A DNA stretch of 64,000 nt from Paenibacillus sp. J5C2022 (GTDB lineage: Bacteria > Bacillota > Bacilli > Paenibacillales > Paenibacillaceae): assembly GCF_025567625.1 (NCBI RefSeq), contig NZ_JAOQJC010000001.1, positions 186,001 through 250,000 on the forward strand, written 5' to 3'. The first letter of the stretch is position 1. Each line of letters starts with the position of its first letter. The notes beneath the pieces were generated by a model that searched no databases, was not told where the DNA came from, and was given only the letters and a program-made list of their open reading frames with translations. Below are positions 16,932 through 25,478 of the stretch, piece by piece. The position numbers and the translations under genes were made by a program.

Positions 16932-18425
16932 ATGAATCGAGAATGCATCGTTAATTTCATCCTGATGCTGATGATCGTCCTGTTAGGAGCATGCTCCATG
17001 ACTACCAGCGGTTCTTCCGATCCTGAAGAAAAGGTTGAAACAGTTGCTGAAACCGAATCGGTAGAAGACTCCGTTTCAGCCATGGGGAACGAACAAACAG
17101 CGGGGAACGAGCGCTGGATCTTTGCAAGTGAAGAGCATCTCCAAATACATTGGCCGTATATGGCAATGCCGCTGCTAGTAAATGAACCGCAAGATCGGGA
17201 TTATGCAGCTGCGCTGGAAGCGCTGGTAGACGATTCGGCTGCGCCGATGTCGAAGGAAGAAATCGAGAAGATCAAAGCTGACCCAAACGCCAGTATGGTG
17301 GACAATGTACTGCCGGATGGACGCTATCTGCAAGACAATTGGGTGGAGCTGCAAAATAAGATGGTGGAGGCTACAATCGCAATCCGAACAACGGAAGGAA
17401 CATCAATTGGCAATCCCCTGATAGGTCGCCGCTTCGAAAGAACAGTTGCGACGGGGAACAGAGATGCAGTCATCAAGCTGCAGGAGATAGAGATTGACGG
17501 GGGATTAATGATTATTCCTCAAAATCCGAATCAACTCCCTGGCGAATTCATCATTTCTCCTGACGGGATGCAATCCTATCTGGCTGTGGACAATGCGTTA
17601 TATACCATTAATTCCGACGATAAACAGCTTAGGCGACTATCATCCGATACTTATAATGGAAAAACTTATGAGCAATTGAATGAGCTGTCCTTGAAGCAAT
17701 CTCCTCACAGTGGATTAGTCTGGAATGCCGGGATTATATGGAATCAGGATTACACAAAGCTGATCTATCATTCGAACAAGCATAATCCTAACGACACCAA
17801 TGGAATGGCACTGTTCGCGTACGATATCGAATCGGGCACAGAAGAGCTGATCGAGTATACGCCAGGCGCAGATTACATGATCAAAGGATGGACGGCAGCG
17901 GGCAGCATGATCTGTACGAAAGTGATAGACGGTTCCCGCTTGACTACGGTCATTGTTACGATGGATGGAGAAGAGTTCGACGTCAAGCTGGAAGGCGATG
18001 CCAAGCAATTGTATGATACACGTGACGGACATATAGCTTACGCAACGCATGAGGGCAACGGTGTGACGTTCCATATTGCCAAGTTAAACGAAGTTGGCCA
18101 ATCGCAAGAGATAACGTCTATACCATTGGAAGGCGGGTATCGTCAGCAAGGTCCGGAAGGATTCAGCCCCGATCATAAGTATTTTTCCATTCTGTATGCT
18201 CCGGACGATAAGAGCTCCAAGCGTGAAGTGAAAGTTGTCGATCTGGACACGAATGAGATAATCGATATTCGTACCTTCCCGGAAAACGTCCCTTCTTCAG
18301 CAAATGTAACAACTGTATCATGGCTGCGAAACGATGCGTTGCTTATCATTCTGAGTGTGGACGATCCTGACGGCGTTATGCAGCTCAGCACGTGGATTTA
18401 CAGCTTGAGTAAAGAGTCTGACTAG
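16932..18425 (+). CDS. lipoprotein with TolB/WD40-like beta-propeller repeats
   Basis: 497 residues. Lipoprotein signal with lipobox LLGAC near residue 21, then a low-complexity acidic linker rich in Glu and Ser. The C-terminal ~300 residues show repeated beta-propeller-like strands (FIISPDGMQSYLAVDNALYTI, IIWNQDYTKLIYHSNK, GFSPDHKYFSILYAPDDKS) of the type found in TolB/PD40 repeats. Probably an extracellular membrane-anchored sensor or scaffold; no enzyme motif seen. Start behind AAGGGAG. It precedes the two-component genes by 90 bases but they have their own promoter, so a link to copper sensing is only positional. Confidence 0.8.
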   Translation: MNRECIVNFILMLMIVLLGACSMTTSGSSDPEEKVETVAETESVEDSVSAMGNEQTAGNERWIFASEEHLQIHWPYMAMPLLVNEPQDRDYAAALEALVDDSAAPMSKEEIEKIKADPNASMVDNVLPDGRYLQDNWVELQNKMVEATIAIRTTEGTSIGNPLIGRRFERTVATGNRDAVIKLQEIEIDGGLMIIPQNPNQLPGEFIISPDGMQSYLAVDNALYTINSDDKQLRRLSSDTYNGKTYEQLNELSLKQSPHSGLVWNAGIIWNQDYTKLIYHSNKHNPNDTNGMALFAYDIESGTEELIEYTPGADYMIKGWTAAGSMICTKVIDGSRLTTVIVTMDGEEFDVKLEGDAKQLYDTRDGHIAYATHEGNGVTFHIAKLNEVGQSQEITSIPLEGGYRQQGPEGFSPDHKYFSILYAPDDKSSKREVKVVDLDTNEIIDIRTFPENVPSSANVTTVSWLRNDALLIILSVDDPDGVMQLSTWIYSLSKESD

Positions 18426-18460
18426 CTCATCGACTGCTGTTTTTGAGATAATGGAGTTCC

Positions 18461-18489
18461 TTGACCTGAATACTCCTAGGGGGTATGAT
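18461..18489 (+). promoter_or_regulatory. promoter with a CsoR-type operator in the spacer
   Basis: TTGACC (18461-18466), 17-base spacer, TATGAT (18484-18489). The spacer and -10 overlap ATACTCCTAGGGGGTAT (18470-18486), a dyad of the TACYCC...GGGGTA form bound by copper-sensing CsoR repressors. The placement would block RNA polymerase when copper is low. CsoR itself is not in this window. Confidence 0.6.
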
Positions 18490-18515
18490 GAAGGTGCCAA
18501 GGAAGGGTGAAGTCG

Positions 18516-19205
18516 ATGAGCAAGCTATTGGTAGTAGAAGACGAAGACAAGATTAGAGAAGTAATCTGCGCCTATTTGAACAAAGCGGGTTATACGACTG
18601 ATGAAGCCGGTGACGCCGCAGCAGCCATGCATAAGCTGGCATCGGAATCCTATGATCTGATTTTGCTGGACTTAATGCTGCCTGATGAGCCCGGCGAGAG
18701 CTTGTGCGGGCGAATCAGAGCAGTGAATCCTGCGCCGGTCATCATGTTGACCGCGAAAGCTTCGATCGACAGTCGGATACGGGGGCTGTCAGCAGGTGCG
18801 GACGATTATATTGTAAAGCCGTTCGATCCGCATGAGCTGCTTGCCAGAGTCCGTTCGGTGCTGCGCAGGACGGATGCAAGCGAGCTTCTCGCCGACCGCT
18901 TGTCCTATGATAACGGGAGATTAACGATCGACAGCCGATCCAAGAAGGTGTATGTGCATGGGCAAGCGATCGGATTGACGCCGTATGAATACAAGCTGCT
19001 TGTCGTCATGGCGCGCAATCCCGGTCGTTCCTTTTCGCGCGAGGAGCTGATCGATTTGATTATGGGGCTGGACTTTGAAGGCGATCTGCGAACGATCGAC
19101 CAGCATGTGAAGAACCTGCGTCACAAGATTGAAGAAGATCCCAGAAATCCGAAGCTCATTATGACGGTATTCGGCACAGGCTACCGATTCCGGAGCAGAA
19201 GCTGA
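18516..19205 (+). CDS. OmpR-family response regulator
   Basis: 229 residues. Receiver domain (~1-115) with ED 8-9, phospho-acceptor D52 (LILLDLMLPDEPG), MLTAKAS and VKPFDP; winged-helix DNA-binding domain (~130-229) with LTPYEYKLLVVMARNPGRSFSREELI and TVFGTGYRF. The start at 18516 has AAGGAAGG nine bases upstream; GTG 18507 is an in-frame alternative. It overlaps the kinase gene by one base (TGATG). The CsoR-like operator and the multicopper oxidase next door suggest it responds to copper or a related metal stress (inference). Confidence 0.93.
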   Translation: MSKLLVVEDEDKIREVICAYLNKAGYTTDEAGDAAAAMHKLASESYDLILLDLMLPDEPGESLCGRIRAVNPAPVIMLTAKASIDSRIRGLSAGADDYIVKPFDPHELLARVRSVLRRTDASELLADRLSYDNGRLTIDSRSKKVYVHGQAIGLTPYEYKLLVVMARNPGRSFSREELIDLIMGLDFEGDLRTIDQHVKNLRHKIEEDPRNPKLIMTVFGTGYRFRSRS

Positions 19206-20296
19206 TGAAACGATCGTTAACTTTTCGAATCAGCGCTCTGTTAATTGCTTTTATCGGCGCGGTGCTTGTCATTGCTTCTATTGCTATCATTCAATTGACG
19301 CATTATCACTTTCAAATGTATGGGCGCGAAACCGGCGGTCATCATGCCTCAGAGCTATTATATGCTCACCTGGAGCAAGCCATTATGCAATCCATCGGAT
19401 TGACGATCGGCGGGGCCTTGCTCGTGTCCATCATTCTAAGCGTATATATCGCAAAAAAAATATCCAGCCCGCTCGTCCGCATGAAGAATATAGCGCTTGT
19501 GATGGCTCGCGGCAAGCATCATGTGCGAATGCCCCTGATAGGCGTGCCCAAGGGGGAAATCGATGAGCTGGCGGCATCCATTAATCATCTTGCCGAACAG
19601 CTTCAGCAGCAGGAACGGCTCCGGGTAAGCATGTCGGAGAATATCGCCCATGAGCTTCGGACACCGCTAACGACGTTGAACAGCCAGTTCGCGGCGATTC
19701 AAGATGGCGTCTGGGAGCCTACTGCCGAGAGGATCGCTTCCAGCAGAGAAGAGATTGATCGTCTGATCGGATTGGTGCAGCAGCTGGAAGAGCTGCATCG
19801 CCATTCGTCCAGCGAAACCGTACTGATGCGGAAGGAGCTATTATTGTCGGAATCCATAAGCCCAATCGTTCATTTCCTGCAACCCTCATTCAGCGAAAAG
19901 GGGGTCACGCTTGAGGAAGGGGATATACCGGCCATTACGATTGTCGCCGATGAAAATCGGCTTGCGCAAGTATGGACGAACTTGCTCCACAATGCGTTGA
20001 AATTTACGCCCGCAGGCGGCAAAGTGACAATCGAAGGAAGTCTGCAGGGCCATGATGTGCGGATTACGGTCTCTGACAACGGAATAGGCATTCCAAGCGA
20101 AGATTTGCCTCATATATTTGAACGATTCTATCGTGTGGACAAATCGCGAAACCGCAAGAAAGGCGGGGGAGGACTGGGACTGGCCATTACAAAATCCATT
20201 GTAGAGAATCATGACGGTCAAGTGTGGGCGGAGAGCGGCAATGTCACCCAGTTGCATGTACTGCTGCCTATCAACAGAGAAGGCGCTCCCGATTAG
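19205..20296 (+). CDS. sensor histidine kinase, probable metal-responsive
   Basis: 363 residues. TM1 ~10-32, a short extracytoplasmic loop ~33-62 that is rich in His and Met (THYHFQM, GGHHASE, AHLEQ), TM2 ~63-83, HAMP ~84-135, HisKA with NIAHELRTPLTTL (H149), HATPase with N box (LLHNALKFTP), G1 (DNGIGIPSEDL) and G2 (GGGGLGLAI). The small His/Met-rich loop suits direct binding of copper or silver, as in CusS-like kinases, but this is inference. Coupled to the regulator by the TGATG overlap. The stop codon lies in the terminator loop. Confidence 0.92.
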   Translation: MKRSLTFRISALLIAFIGAVLVIASIAIIQLTHYHFQMYGRETGGHHASELLYAHLEQAIMQSIGLTIGGALLVSIILSVYIAKKISSPLVRMKNIALVMARGKHHVRMPLIGVPKGEIDELAASINHLAEQLQQQERLRVSMSENIAHELRTPLTTLNSQFAAIQDGVWEPTAERIASSREEIDRLIGLVQQLEELHRHSSSETVLMRKELLLSESISPIVHFLQPSFSEKGVTLEEGDIPAITIVADENRLAQVWTNLLHNALKFTPAGGKVTIEGSLQGHDVRITVSDNGIGIPSEDLPHIFERFYRVDKSRNRKKGGGGLGLAITKSIVENHDGQVWAESGNVTQLHVLLPINREGAPD

Positions 20297-20310
20297 GAGC
20301 GCCTCTTCTA
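20279..20310. terminator. terminator between convergent copper genes
   Basis: AGGCGCTCC (20281-20289) and GGAGCGCCT (20296-20304) plus flanking GA/TC pairs, then TCTTCT. The kinase stop codon TAG (20294-20296) is in the loop. It ends transcription before the oppositely oriented oxidase. Confidence 0.8.
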
Positions 20311-20312
20311 AC

Positions 20313-21932
20313 TTACTCTGGTTTGTTGCCGGCTGCCGGGTCGTTCACAAAGGTGCTCTTAAAGTCCGAATACTGCACCTTGGTGACCATGCCGGCAGAT
20401 GCGTGATGAAGATCGTGGCAATGGAACATCCAGTTGCCGGGATTGTCGGCCTCAAAGGCGACGACAAGCTCCTCTCCCGGCTTCAGGTTAATCGTATCCT
20501 TCATAATCGGGGAGCCTTCTATCGCTTTCCCGTTTTTGCTTAACACTTGAAAGAAGTGGCCGTGCAAATGCATCGGATGATCGTCCTTGGCTGAGGTATT
20601 CCGAAGGGTCACCAGCACCTGATCTCCTTCCTTTACCGATAGAGGCGCGGTATCCGGAAATACTTTGTCATTAATGGTGTAGGTCGTGCCGTCCTCCTGT
20701 GTCATGGTGCCGAGATCCATCGTATAGGCCACGTCATAGGATTGATCCAAGCTGAAGCGCATGTCGGAGGCTTCGCCATACTTGGTCAGATCAAGCACGG
20801 GAAGCTCATCATTCCAGTTGCTCTTATCTTGACTTCCGGAGACATTCTCATAAATCATCTTCAATCTCATATTTGCCATCCGTTCCTCCGGGCCATGCTC
20901 CTCCAGGTACCACTCCCCGGGATTATCCGCTTCGAAGACGATATCATAACGCTCTCCCGGAGCTATATGAATGAGTTGATCGCTTACGATTGCCGGATTA
21001 TTCAGCGGCTGCCCGTCTGTCGTGATCAGCTTGAAGTCGTGGCCATGCAGATGAAGGCTGTGAGAGAGATATCCCGCATTGATCAAGCGGAGACGTACAG
21101 TATCGCCTTCCTTGACACGAAGAGGCTCGATGTCGTATCCCGACTTACCGTTCATCGTATATAAATCGTACATGCTCATATCATGTTCCTGCATGTCGTG
21201 TTCTCCATGCATGTTATTGTCCATCATTTTGTCATTATCCTGCTGGTGGTTCATATGCCCGTTGTCATGATTCATTCCCGGCATATCATCTAGCATTTCC
21301 GAGACGCCGGACATGGCCATATCCATCAGTGCCATCGTTCCCGAGCTCATCCATTCGTCCAGCACAATGGTATAATCTCTGTCGTACTGCTCAGCGGGAT
21401 CTTTTACTACGAACGTGCCGTAAAGTCCCAGATCAAGCTGATTGACACTATCCTGATGGGAATGGTACCAATATGTACCTGGCGTATCCGCAACGAATTC
21501 ATAGGTGAATGATTCCCCCGGCTGAACGGCATTTTGAGTTACGCCCGGAATACCGTCCATGTCGTTGGGAACGGGAACGCCGTGCCAGTGAAGAGATGTG
21601 GGTACCTCCAGCCGGTTTTGCAAAGTGATGTTGACCGTCTCTCCCTTGACAACTTCGATAGGAGGTCCCGGAACCGTACCGTTATAGCTCCATACGTCCA
21701 AGACGTCGCCGTGACCCGTATCCAGTCGAGACGGGGCTGCGGTTAATGCGAAGTTGCGGATGCTGGAATCCTGCAACTTTTGCTTCTCTGATTCAGCAGT
21801 GGAATTGCCGCCGCTTGAGCTCTCAGCTTCAGACTGTGCGGGCACATCTTCGATTGCGCTATTGGTACAAGCTGACAGTACAATGGAGAAGGCGGTTACG
21901 GCAGCGGCTAGTTTCATTTTATTATTGTTCAT
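20313..21932 (-). CDS. multicopper oxidase lipoprotein (CopA/CueO-like)
   Basis: 539 residues. Lipobox LSAC near residue 22 anchors it outside the membrane. All four copper-ligand blocks are present: LHWHG, WYHSH, HPMHLHGHFF and MFHCHDLHHASAGM. Between domains 1 and 2, about residues 205-255, is a Met/His/Asp-rich insertion (MNHDNGHMNHQQ..., MHGEHDMQEHDM), as in copper-tolerance oxidases that oxidise Cu(I). Expected role: detoxify periplasm-side cuprous copper. Ribosome site GGAGGG. It is convergent with the two-component genes and divergent from the propeller protein gene; I infer co-regulation by copper. Confidence 0.93.
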   Translation of the reverse strand: MNNNKMKLAAAVTAFSIVLSACTNSAIEDVPAQSEAESSSGGNSTAESEKQKLQDSSIRNFALTAAPSRLDTGHGDVLDVWSYNGTVPGPPIEVVKGETVNITLQNRLEVPTSLHWHGVPVPNDMDGIPGVTQNAVQPGESFTYEFVADTPGTYWYHSHQDSVNQLDLGLYGTFVVKDPAEQYDRDYTIVLDEWMSSGTMALMDMAMSGVSEMLDDMPGMNHDNGHMNHQQDNDKMMDNNMHGEHDMQEHDMSMYDLYTMNGKSGYDIEPLRVKEGDTVRLRLINAGYLSHSLHLHGHDFKLITTDGQPLNNPAIVSDQLIHIAPGERYDIVFEADNPGEWYLEEHGPEERMANMRLKMIYENVSGSQDKSNWNDELPVLDLTKYGEASDMRFSLDQSYDVAYTMDLGTMTQEDGTTYTINDKVFPDTAPLSVKEGDQVLVTLRNTSAKDDHPMHLHGHFFQVLSKNGKAIEGSPIMKDTINLKPGEELVVAFEADNPGNWMFHCHDLHHASAGMVTKVQYSDFKSTFVNDPAAGNKPE

Positions 21933-22080
21933 CGGATTCCCTCCAATATCTTTTCGTCATTCCCATCGTATCGCTTAATTGTGAAGATACGGTGTAGAGG
22001 CGAAGCTACATATTATCTACATAAGCTTGGTGTAATATGGATCGGGATATACCTAATCAGGGGAAAGAGGGAAGCAAGCG

Positions 22081-23007
22081 ATGAAAAAGAAGAGAAAGCT
22101 GTCCGGGGCATTATGGTGGGGAGGAGCTCTAGTTATTGGACTATCGATCGGAATCTATGCCTTGATAACCAACGAAACTGAAGAAAAACAGGAGCAGATA
22201 TTCATCACGCATATTCATGGTATGGGATATAAAAGCGATGGAACTGAGCTGATGCTTGCGGCGCATGATGGCATTAAGGTGTATACGGCTGGGGAGTGGC
22301 GATCCGGCGAAGGAGACAGACATGATTATATGGGCTTCAATGTCGTTGATGACGGGTTCTACAGCAGCGGTCATCCCTCCTTAACATCCGCATTGGCCAA
22401 TCCATTGGGAATTGTAAGAAGCACGGATGATGGGAAATCGTTGGGCATTCTGGATCTGCACGGCGTAGAAGACTTTCATGGCCTGGCCGTCGGATACGAA
22501 TCTCATGCCGTCTATGCGTATAACCCGAAGGCCAACGATCGAATGGAAAGTGCGGGGCTCTATGTGTCCACTGACGACGCCAGGACATGGAGGTTCAGCC
22601 GATTGGAAGGAATCGAAGGGAATTTGCTAGCGATGACCGCTCATCCGAGTCTGGAAGAACAAGTCGCGATAAGTACAAATAAAGGCATATATGTATCGTC
22701 AGACTATGGCGATTCATTCACGAGACTGGATAATAGGCCAGGTGCAACCGCTCTTGCCTATGGCATAGATGGAGAGCTGTGGATAGGAAGCGATGGGCTG
22801 TACTTGCTGAATCAAGGGGAGATTGTGTCTGTTAAGACCCCGCCCCTTGCATCCGATGAATCGATCCTCTATATCGCCCGGAACCCGCAGAATCGGAATA
22901 ATATTGCGATAACGTCTGAACGCAACAATATTTTTCGTACCGGAGACGGTGGAGAGAATTGGGAGCTAATTGCTGATGAAGGAGATAGTGTGGGCAAGTT
23001 AGAATAA
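22081..23007 (+). CDS. F510_1955-family glycosylhydrolase-like beta-propeller protein
   Basis: 308 residues. N-terminal membrane anchor ~12-31 and an extracytoplasmic propeller with sialidase/BNR-type Asp-box motifs (STDDGKSLG, STDDARTW, SSDYGDSF, TGDGGENW). The opening block THIHGMGY followed by LMLAAHDGIKVY and the DYMGF / YSSGHPS motifs match the family NCBI calls F510_1955 glycosylhydrolase, which I recall often lying beside copper-resistance genes. Enzyme activity is not established. Divergent from the multicopper oxidase. Confidence 0.8.
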   Translation: MKKKRKLSGALWWGGALVIGLSIGIYALITNETEEKQEQIFITHIHGMGYKSDGTELMLAAHDGIKVYTAGEWRSGEGDRHDYMGFNVVDDGFYSSGHPSLTSALANPLGIVRSTDDGKSLGILDLHGVEDFHGLAVGYESHAVYAYNPKANDRMESAGLYVSTDDARTWRFSRLEGIEGNLLAMTAHPSLEEQVAISTNKGIYVSSDYGDSFTRLDNRPGATALAYGIDGELWIGSDGLYLLNQGEIVSVKTPPLASDESILYIARNPQNRNNIAITSERNNIFRTGDGGENWELIADEGDSVGKLE

Positions 23008-23091
23008 AAGAAAACCTTGTAATAGAAGCTGCCGATAAGGCTACATCTTGGTTGGTAAGAAGACTTAAGGTGTGTAAAATAACGTTTTGGA

Positions 23092-23121
23092 TTGACAAAA
23101 CAGGGTGAAATTTGATAAGAT
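23092..23121 (+). promoter_or_regulatory. promoter of the structured leader
   Basis: TTGACA (23092-23097), 18-base spacer, TAAGAT (23116-23121), giving a predicted transcript start about 340 bases upstream of the DUF43 gene. Confidence 0.65.
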
Positions 23122-23127
23122 ATATCC

Positions 23128-23425
23128 AATTTCAACCAAGGAGAGATGTTGATGTCTGGGGTCGTTCTTAACTAATCAAATTCCATATTGAAGCTTTCGA
23201 ATCACAGGCCAAGCCAGTAGCTGAAAATGCATGGTTTATTTTTTGACGGGCTTTCGGATGCTTTGGAATTAGTTAAGAACAACGGATAACATCAATCCTA
23301 AGGTGATGCTTGTTTATTGCGCCTTTATCCGTGCTGTGTTCAGCGCGGATTTTTTATTTTTCTGGCGCAATATGCCAAGCTCTGCTATGGGGCAGGGATG
23401 ACGTATGTTCATCTCTGCCTTTTTT
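23128..23425 (+). promoter_or_regulatory. candidate transcription-attenuating leader RNA
   Basis: Ordered elements: leader ORF (23152-23175); a 13-bp perfect inverted repeat GTTCTTAACTAAT/ATTAGTTAAGAAC (23164-23176, 23268-23280) spanning 91 bases, extended by CAAA/TTTG; CGGATAA (23283-23289), which can pair with TTATCCG (23325-23331) as an antiterminator; terminator 1 ATCCGTGCTG/CAGCGCGGAT plus T6 (23327-23356), using the same bases; flanking ATTGCGCC/GGCGCAAT arms (23316-23323, 23364-23371); terminator 2 GGCAGGGATGA/TCATCTCTGCC plus T6 (23391-23425). I do not recognise a known riboswitch class. Confidence 0.6.
23152..23175 (+). CDS. possible 7-residue leader peptide
   Basis: ATG at 23152 lies eight bases after AAGGAG and encodes MSGVVLN then TAA. 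Its last four codons and stop fall inside the 5' arm of the long inverted repeat, so a ribosome on this ORF would block that arm. The ATG at 23146 is in the same frame but too close to the ribosome site. Confidence 0.4.
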   Translation: MSGVVLN

Positions 23426-23465
23426 GCGTTGTCGGAAAGATGAAAATTTGAGAGGGAGGCTTACG

Positions 23466-24638
23466 ATGAGTTCATATATTACTGTGGCGAGTCGGCATAT
23501 GAATCTGCAGGAAGGGACGGGGGCGATCGAACAATTGCTGATTGAATGCTATCTGAGTCCCGGCATATCAACTAAGGAACTGGCGAGAAAGCTGCTGCTG
23601 CCTATTCCGGTTACAGCTGCCATCAAGCGGGAGCTGATGAAAGCGGGAGCTCTCGTGCAAGACCGTGGCGTAAAGTGTACGATTGAATGCATCAGCTGGA
23701 TAGAGCGGGAATGGGGATTCGATGGTCTGGACATAGAAGTTCATGCGGCGTTGCTCAGTGAACGACGAGCGGAAGCCATTATCCGGGAGCTGGCGGACGA
23801 GTTGGACATCCTATTCCATAATCGTCCTCAAGTCGATGTAACGATTGACCAATCCCAATGTACACCGGAGACCAGCCTGAGGCGGGCCATTTTATGTCTG
23901 AGGCAGCACGCCTTGATTGGCAAGCGCATTTTATGCGTCGGAGATGATGATCTGGTTAGCGTATCCATCGGACTTTTGCTCCAGCGCTTGTTTCCGAACC
24001 GAAAGCATACCGCAACCAAAGTGGATGTTGTAGACATCGACGAGCGGTTTTTGCACTTCATTGCCAATCTTGCTGAGAAGAGCGAATTTCCGATCGCATG
24101 CCATCGCAAGGATTTGCGGCACCCTCTGCCTCATGCGCTTATGGGGCAATTCGATTGCATCTTCACGGACCCGCCATACACGCTGCAAGGGATGAGCTTG
24201 TTTCTCTCCAGAGGTATTACGGCGCTTAAGTGCGAGAGAGGATTGCCTATATTTCTGTCATTCGCCCATAAGGCGCCTCCGTTCATGCTGGCCGTGCAAC
24301 GGGAATTTCTTCGCATGGGGCTGACCGTTCATGCCAATTTCCCTCGCTTCAATGCTTATGAAGGAGCTGAAATGATTGCCAATCGCAGTCAACTGTTCAT
24401 TCTTCGCACGACGGATCAGACGGTTCCGGAGTATCGCGAGGCATTCCAGGATGCCCTGTATACGGGGGAAGTTAGGCAGACACTGCGCACTTACCAATGC
24501 AAGCACTGCTCGCAGCAAGTGAAAGTGGGATTACGCGAAGAGATCGAGACGATCGAACAATTGAAAAATGAAGGCTGTCCCACTTGCAGCTGTGATACAT
24601 TTGTTTTGGTTAAGCGAGAACAATTATCGGCGAAGTAA
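23466..24638 (+). CDS. DUF43 / BpsA-like aminopropyltransferase (bis-aminopropyl spermidine synthase family)
   Basis: 390 residues. N-terminal winged-helix-like region (~15-90, ISTKELARKLLLPIPVTAAIKRELM), then a SAM-fold methyltransferase-like domain (~100-330) with glycine loop ILCVGDDDLVSV, acid VVDIDERF and the catalytic motif DPPY (FTDPPYTLQGMSLF). A C-terminal zinc-ribbon pair follows (CKHC and CPTCSC, ~345-375). This is the layout of branched-chain polyamine synthase BpsA, which adds aminopropyl groups to spermidine in thermophiles; activity in a mesophile is unproven. Start is set by GAGAGGGAGG. Sits behind a long structured leader with two terminators. Confidence 0.8.
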   Translation: MSSYITVASRHMNLQEGTGAIEQLLIECYLSPGISTKELARKLLLPIPVTAAIKRELMKAGALVQDRGVKCTIECISWIEREWGFDGLDIEVHAALLSERRAEAIIRELADELDILFHNRPQVDVTIDQSQCTPETSLRRAILCLRQHALIGKRILCVGDDDLVSVSIGLLLQRLFPNRKHTATKVDVVDIDERFLHFIANLAEKSEFPIACHRKDLRHPLPHALMGQFDCIFTDPPYTLQGMSLFLSRGITALKCERGLPIFLSFAHKAPPFMLAVQREFLRMGLTVHANFPRFNAYEGAEMIANRSQLFILRTTDQTVPEYREAFQDALYTGEVRQTLRTYQCKHCSQQVKVGLREEIETIEQLKNEGCPTCSCDTFVLVKREQLSAK

Positions 24639-24739
24639 GGTGTAAAAACTGTAAAACGGGCGTGTTCTATTTCTAGTATGAAGTAGAGCATGCCTCAAGT
24701 CTCATCCTTGTATTTATCATAATATATGCCAAAAAACGC

Positions 24740-24787
24740 TTGACATCCATAATCTTATCGAATAATATTTGACTAACGAACGGTAGG
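24740..24787 (+). promoter_or_regulatory. tetR promoter and operator copy 1
   Basis: TTGACA (24740-24745), 17-base spacer, TAATAT (24763-24768), followed at the start point by GACTAACGAACGGTAGG (24771-24787), which contains the dyad CTAACG/CGGTAG. A close copy precedes the SMR genes. Confidence 0.7.
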
Positions 24788-24805
24788 TAGAGGGGAGGGG
24801 AGAAT

Positions 24806-25390
24806 ATGACAGCTAATCGAATTAAAGCTATCGCATTGTCTCATTTTGCGAGATTCGGCTATGAAGGAGCGTCACTGGAAAATATTTCTCAAGAAGTCGG
24901 GATTAAGAAACCGTCGATATACGCACACTTTAAGGGCAAGGAAGAACTATTTTTTATCTGCTTGGAAGAGGCGCTCGGAAAGGACATTGAGTATTTCCGG
25001 AGTCATGCACATGCAAGCGAGTCAACTTCATTCAAGGATATGTTGCATCAATTGCTGACGGGATATGCGAACCGGTTCCAGGAAAATGAAGAAGCCATGT
25101 TTTGTATACGGTCCTCCTATTTTCCGCCGGCCGCATTCCGGGACCAAATTGTCCGGAGAGCCAATCAGCACATAGAGAATATAAGAGTCGTTCTTCGTCC
25201 ATTTTTCCAGAAAGCAAGCGATCAAGGCGTCTTGCGGGAAATTGAACCAAGGGATGCGTTAGATGCATACATGTGTCTATTCGACGGATTGATGGTCGAG
25301 CTATTGTTCGAAGGCTTCGAACGGTTCGAGAGGCGGCTTGCCGCTTCGTGGAAGGTATACTGGCATGGTGTTTCTGAGCAGAGCAGGTAG
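24806..25390 (+). CDS. TetR-family transcriptional repressor
   Basis: 194 residues. HTH in the first 50 residues (GYEGASLENISQEVGIKKPSIYAHFKGKEELF), then a helical ligand domain with aromatic and Cys residues (MFCIRSSYFPPAAFRD). Probably represses its own gene and the SMR pair downstream through the shared CTAACG-N2-type operator, released by a cationic ligand (inference). Ribosome site GGGGAGGGGAG. A weak hairpin with T7 (25411-25438) separates it from the SMR operon. Confidence 0.9.
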   Translation: MTANRIKAIALSHFARFGYEGASLENISQEVGIKKPSIYAHFKGKEELFFICLEEALGKDIEYFRSHAHASESTSFKDMLHQLLTGYANRFQENEEAMFCIRSSYFPPAAFRDQIVRRANQHIENIRVVLRPFFQKASDQGVLREIEPRDALDAYMCLFDGLMVELLFEGFERFERRLAASWKVYWHGVSEQSR

Positions 25391-25439
25391 CATTATACCT
25401 TCATGCCGACGGACTGCTCCATGGCAGGACGTTTTTTTA

Positions 25440-25464
25440 TACAATCAAACTAACGACTGGTAGG
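25440..25464 (+). promoter_or_regulatory. SMR operon -10 and operator copy 2
   Basis: TACAAT (25440-25445) followed by AACTAACGACTGGTAGG (25448-25464), matching operator copy 1 in 14 of 17 positions. No good -35 is visible. Confidence 0.6.
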
Positions 25465-25478
25465 AAGGGTGCGGAAGG

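Noticed and set aside
25391..25478. Guanidine (ykkC) riboswitch before the SMR pair
   Set aside because: The 88-base gap holds only a weak terminator and the TetR operator; no ykkC consensus is seen.
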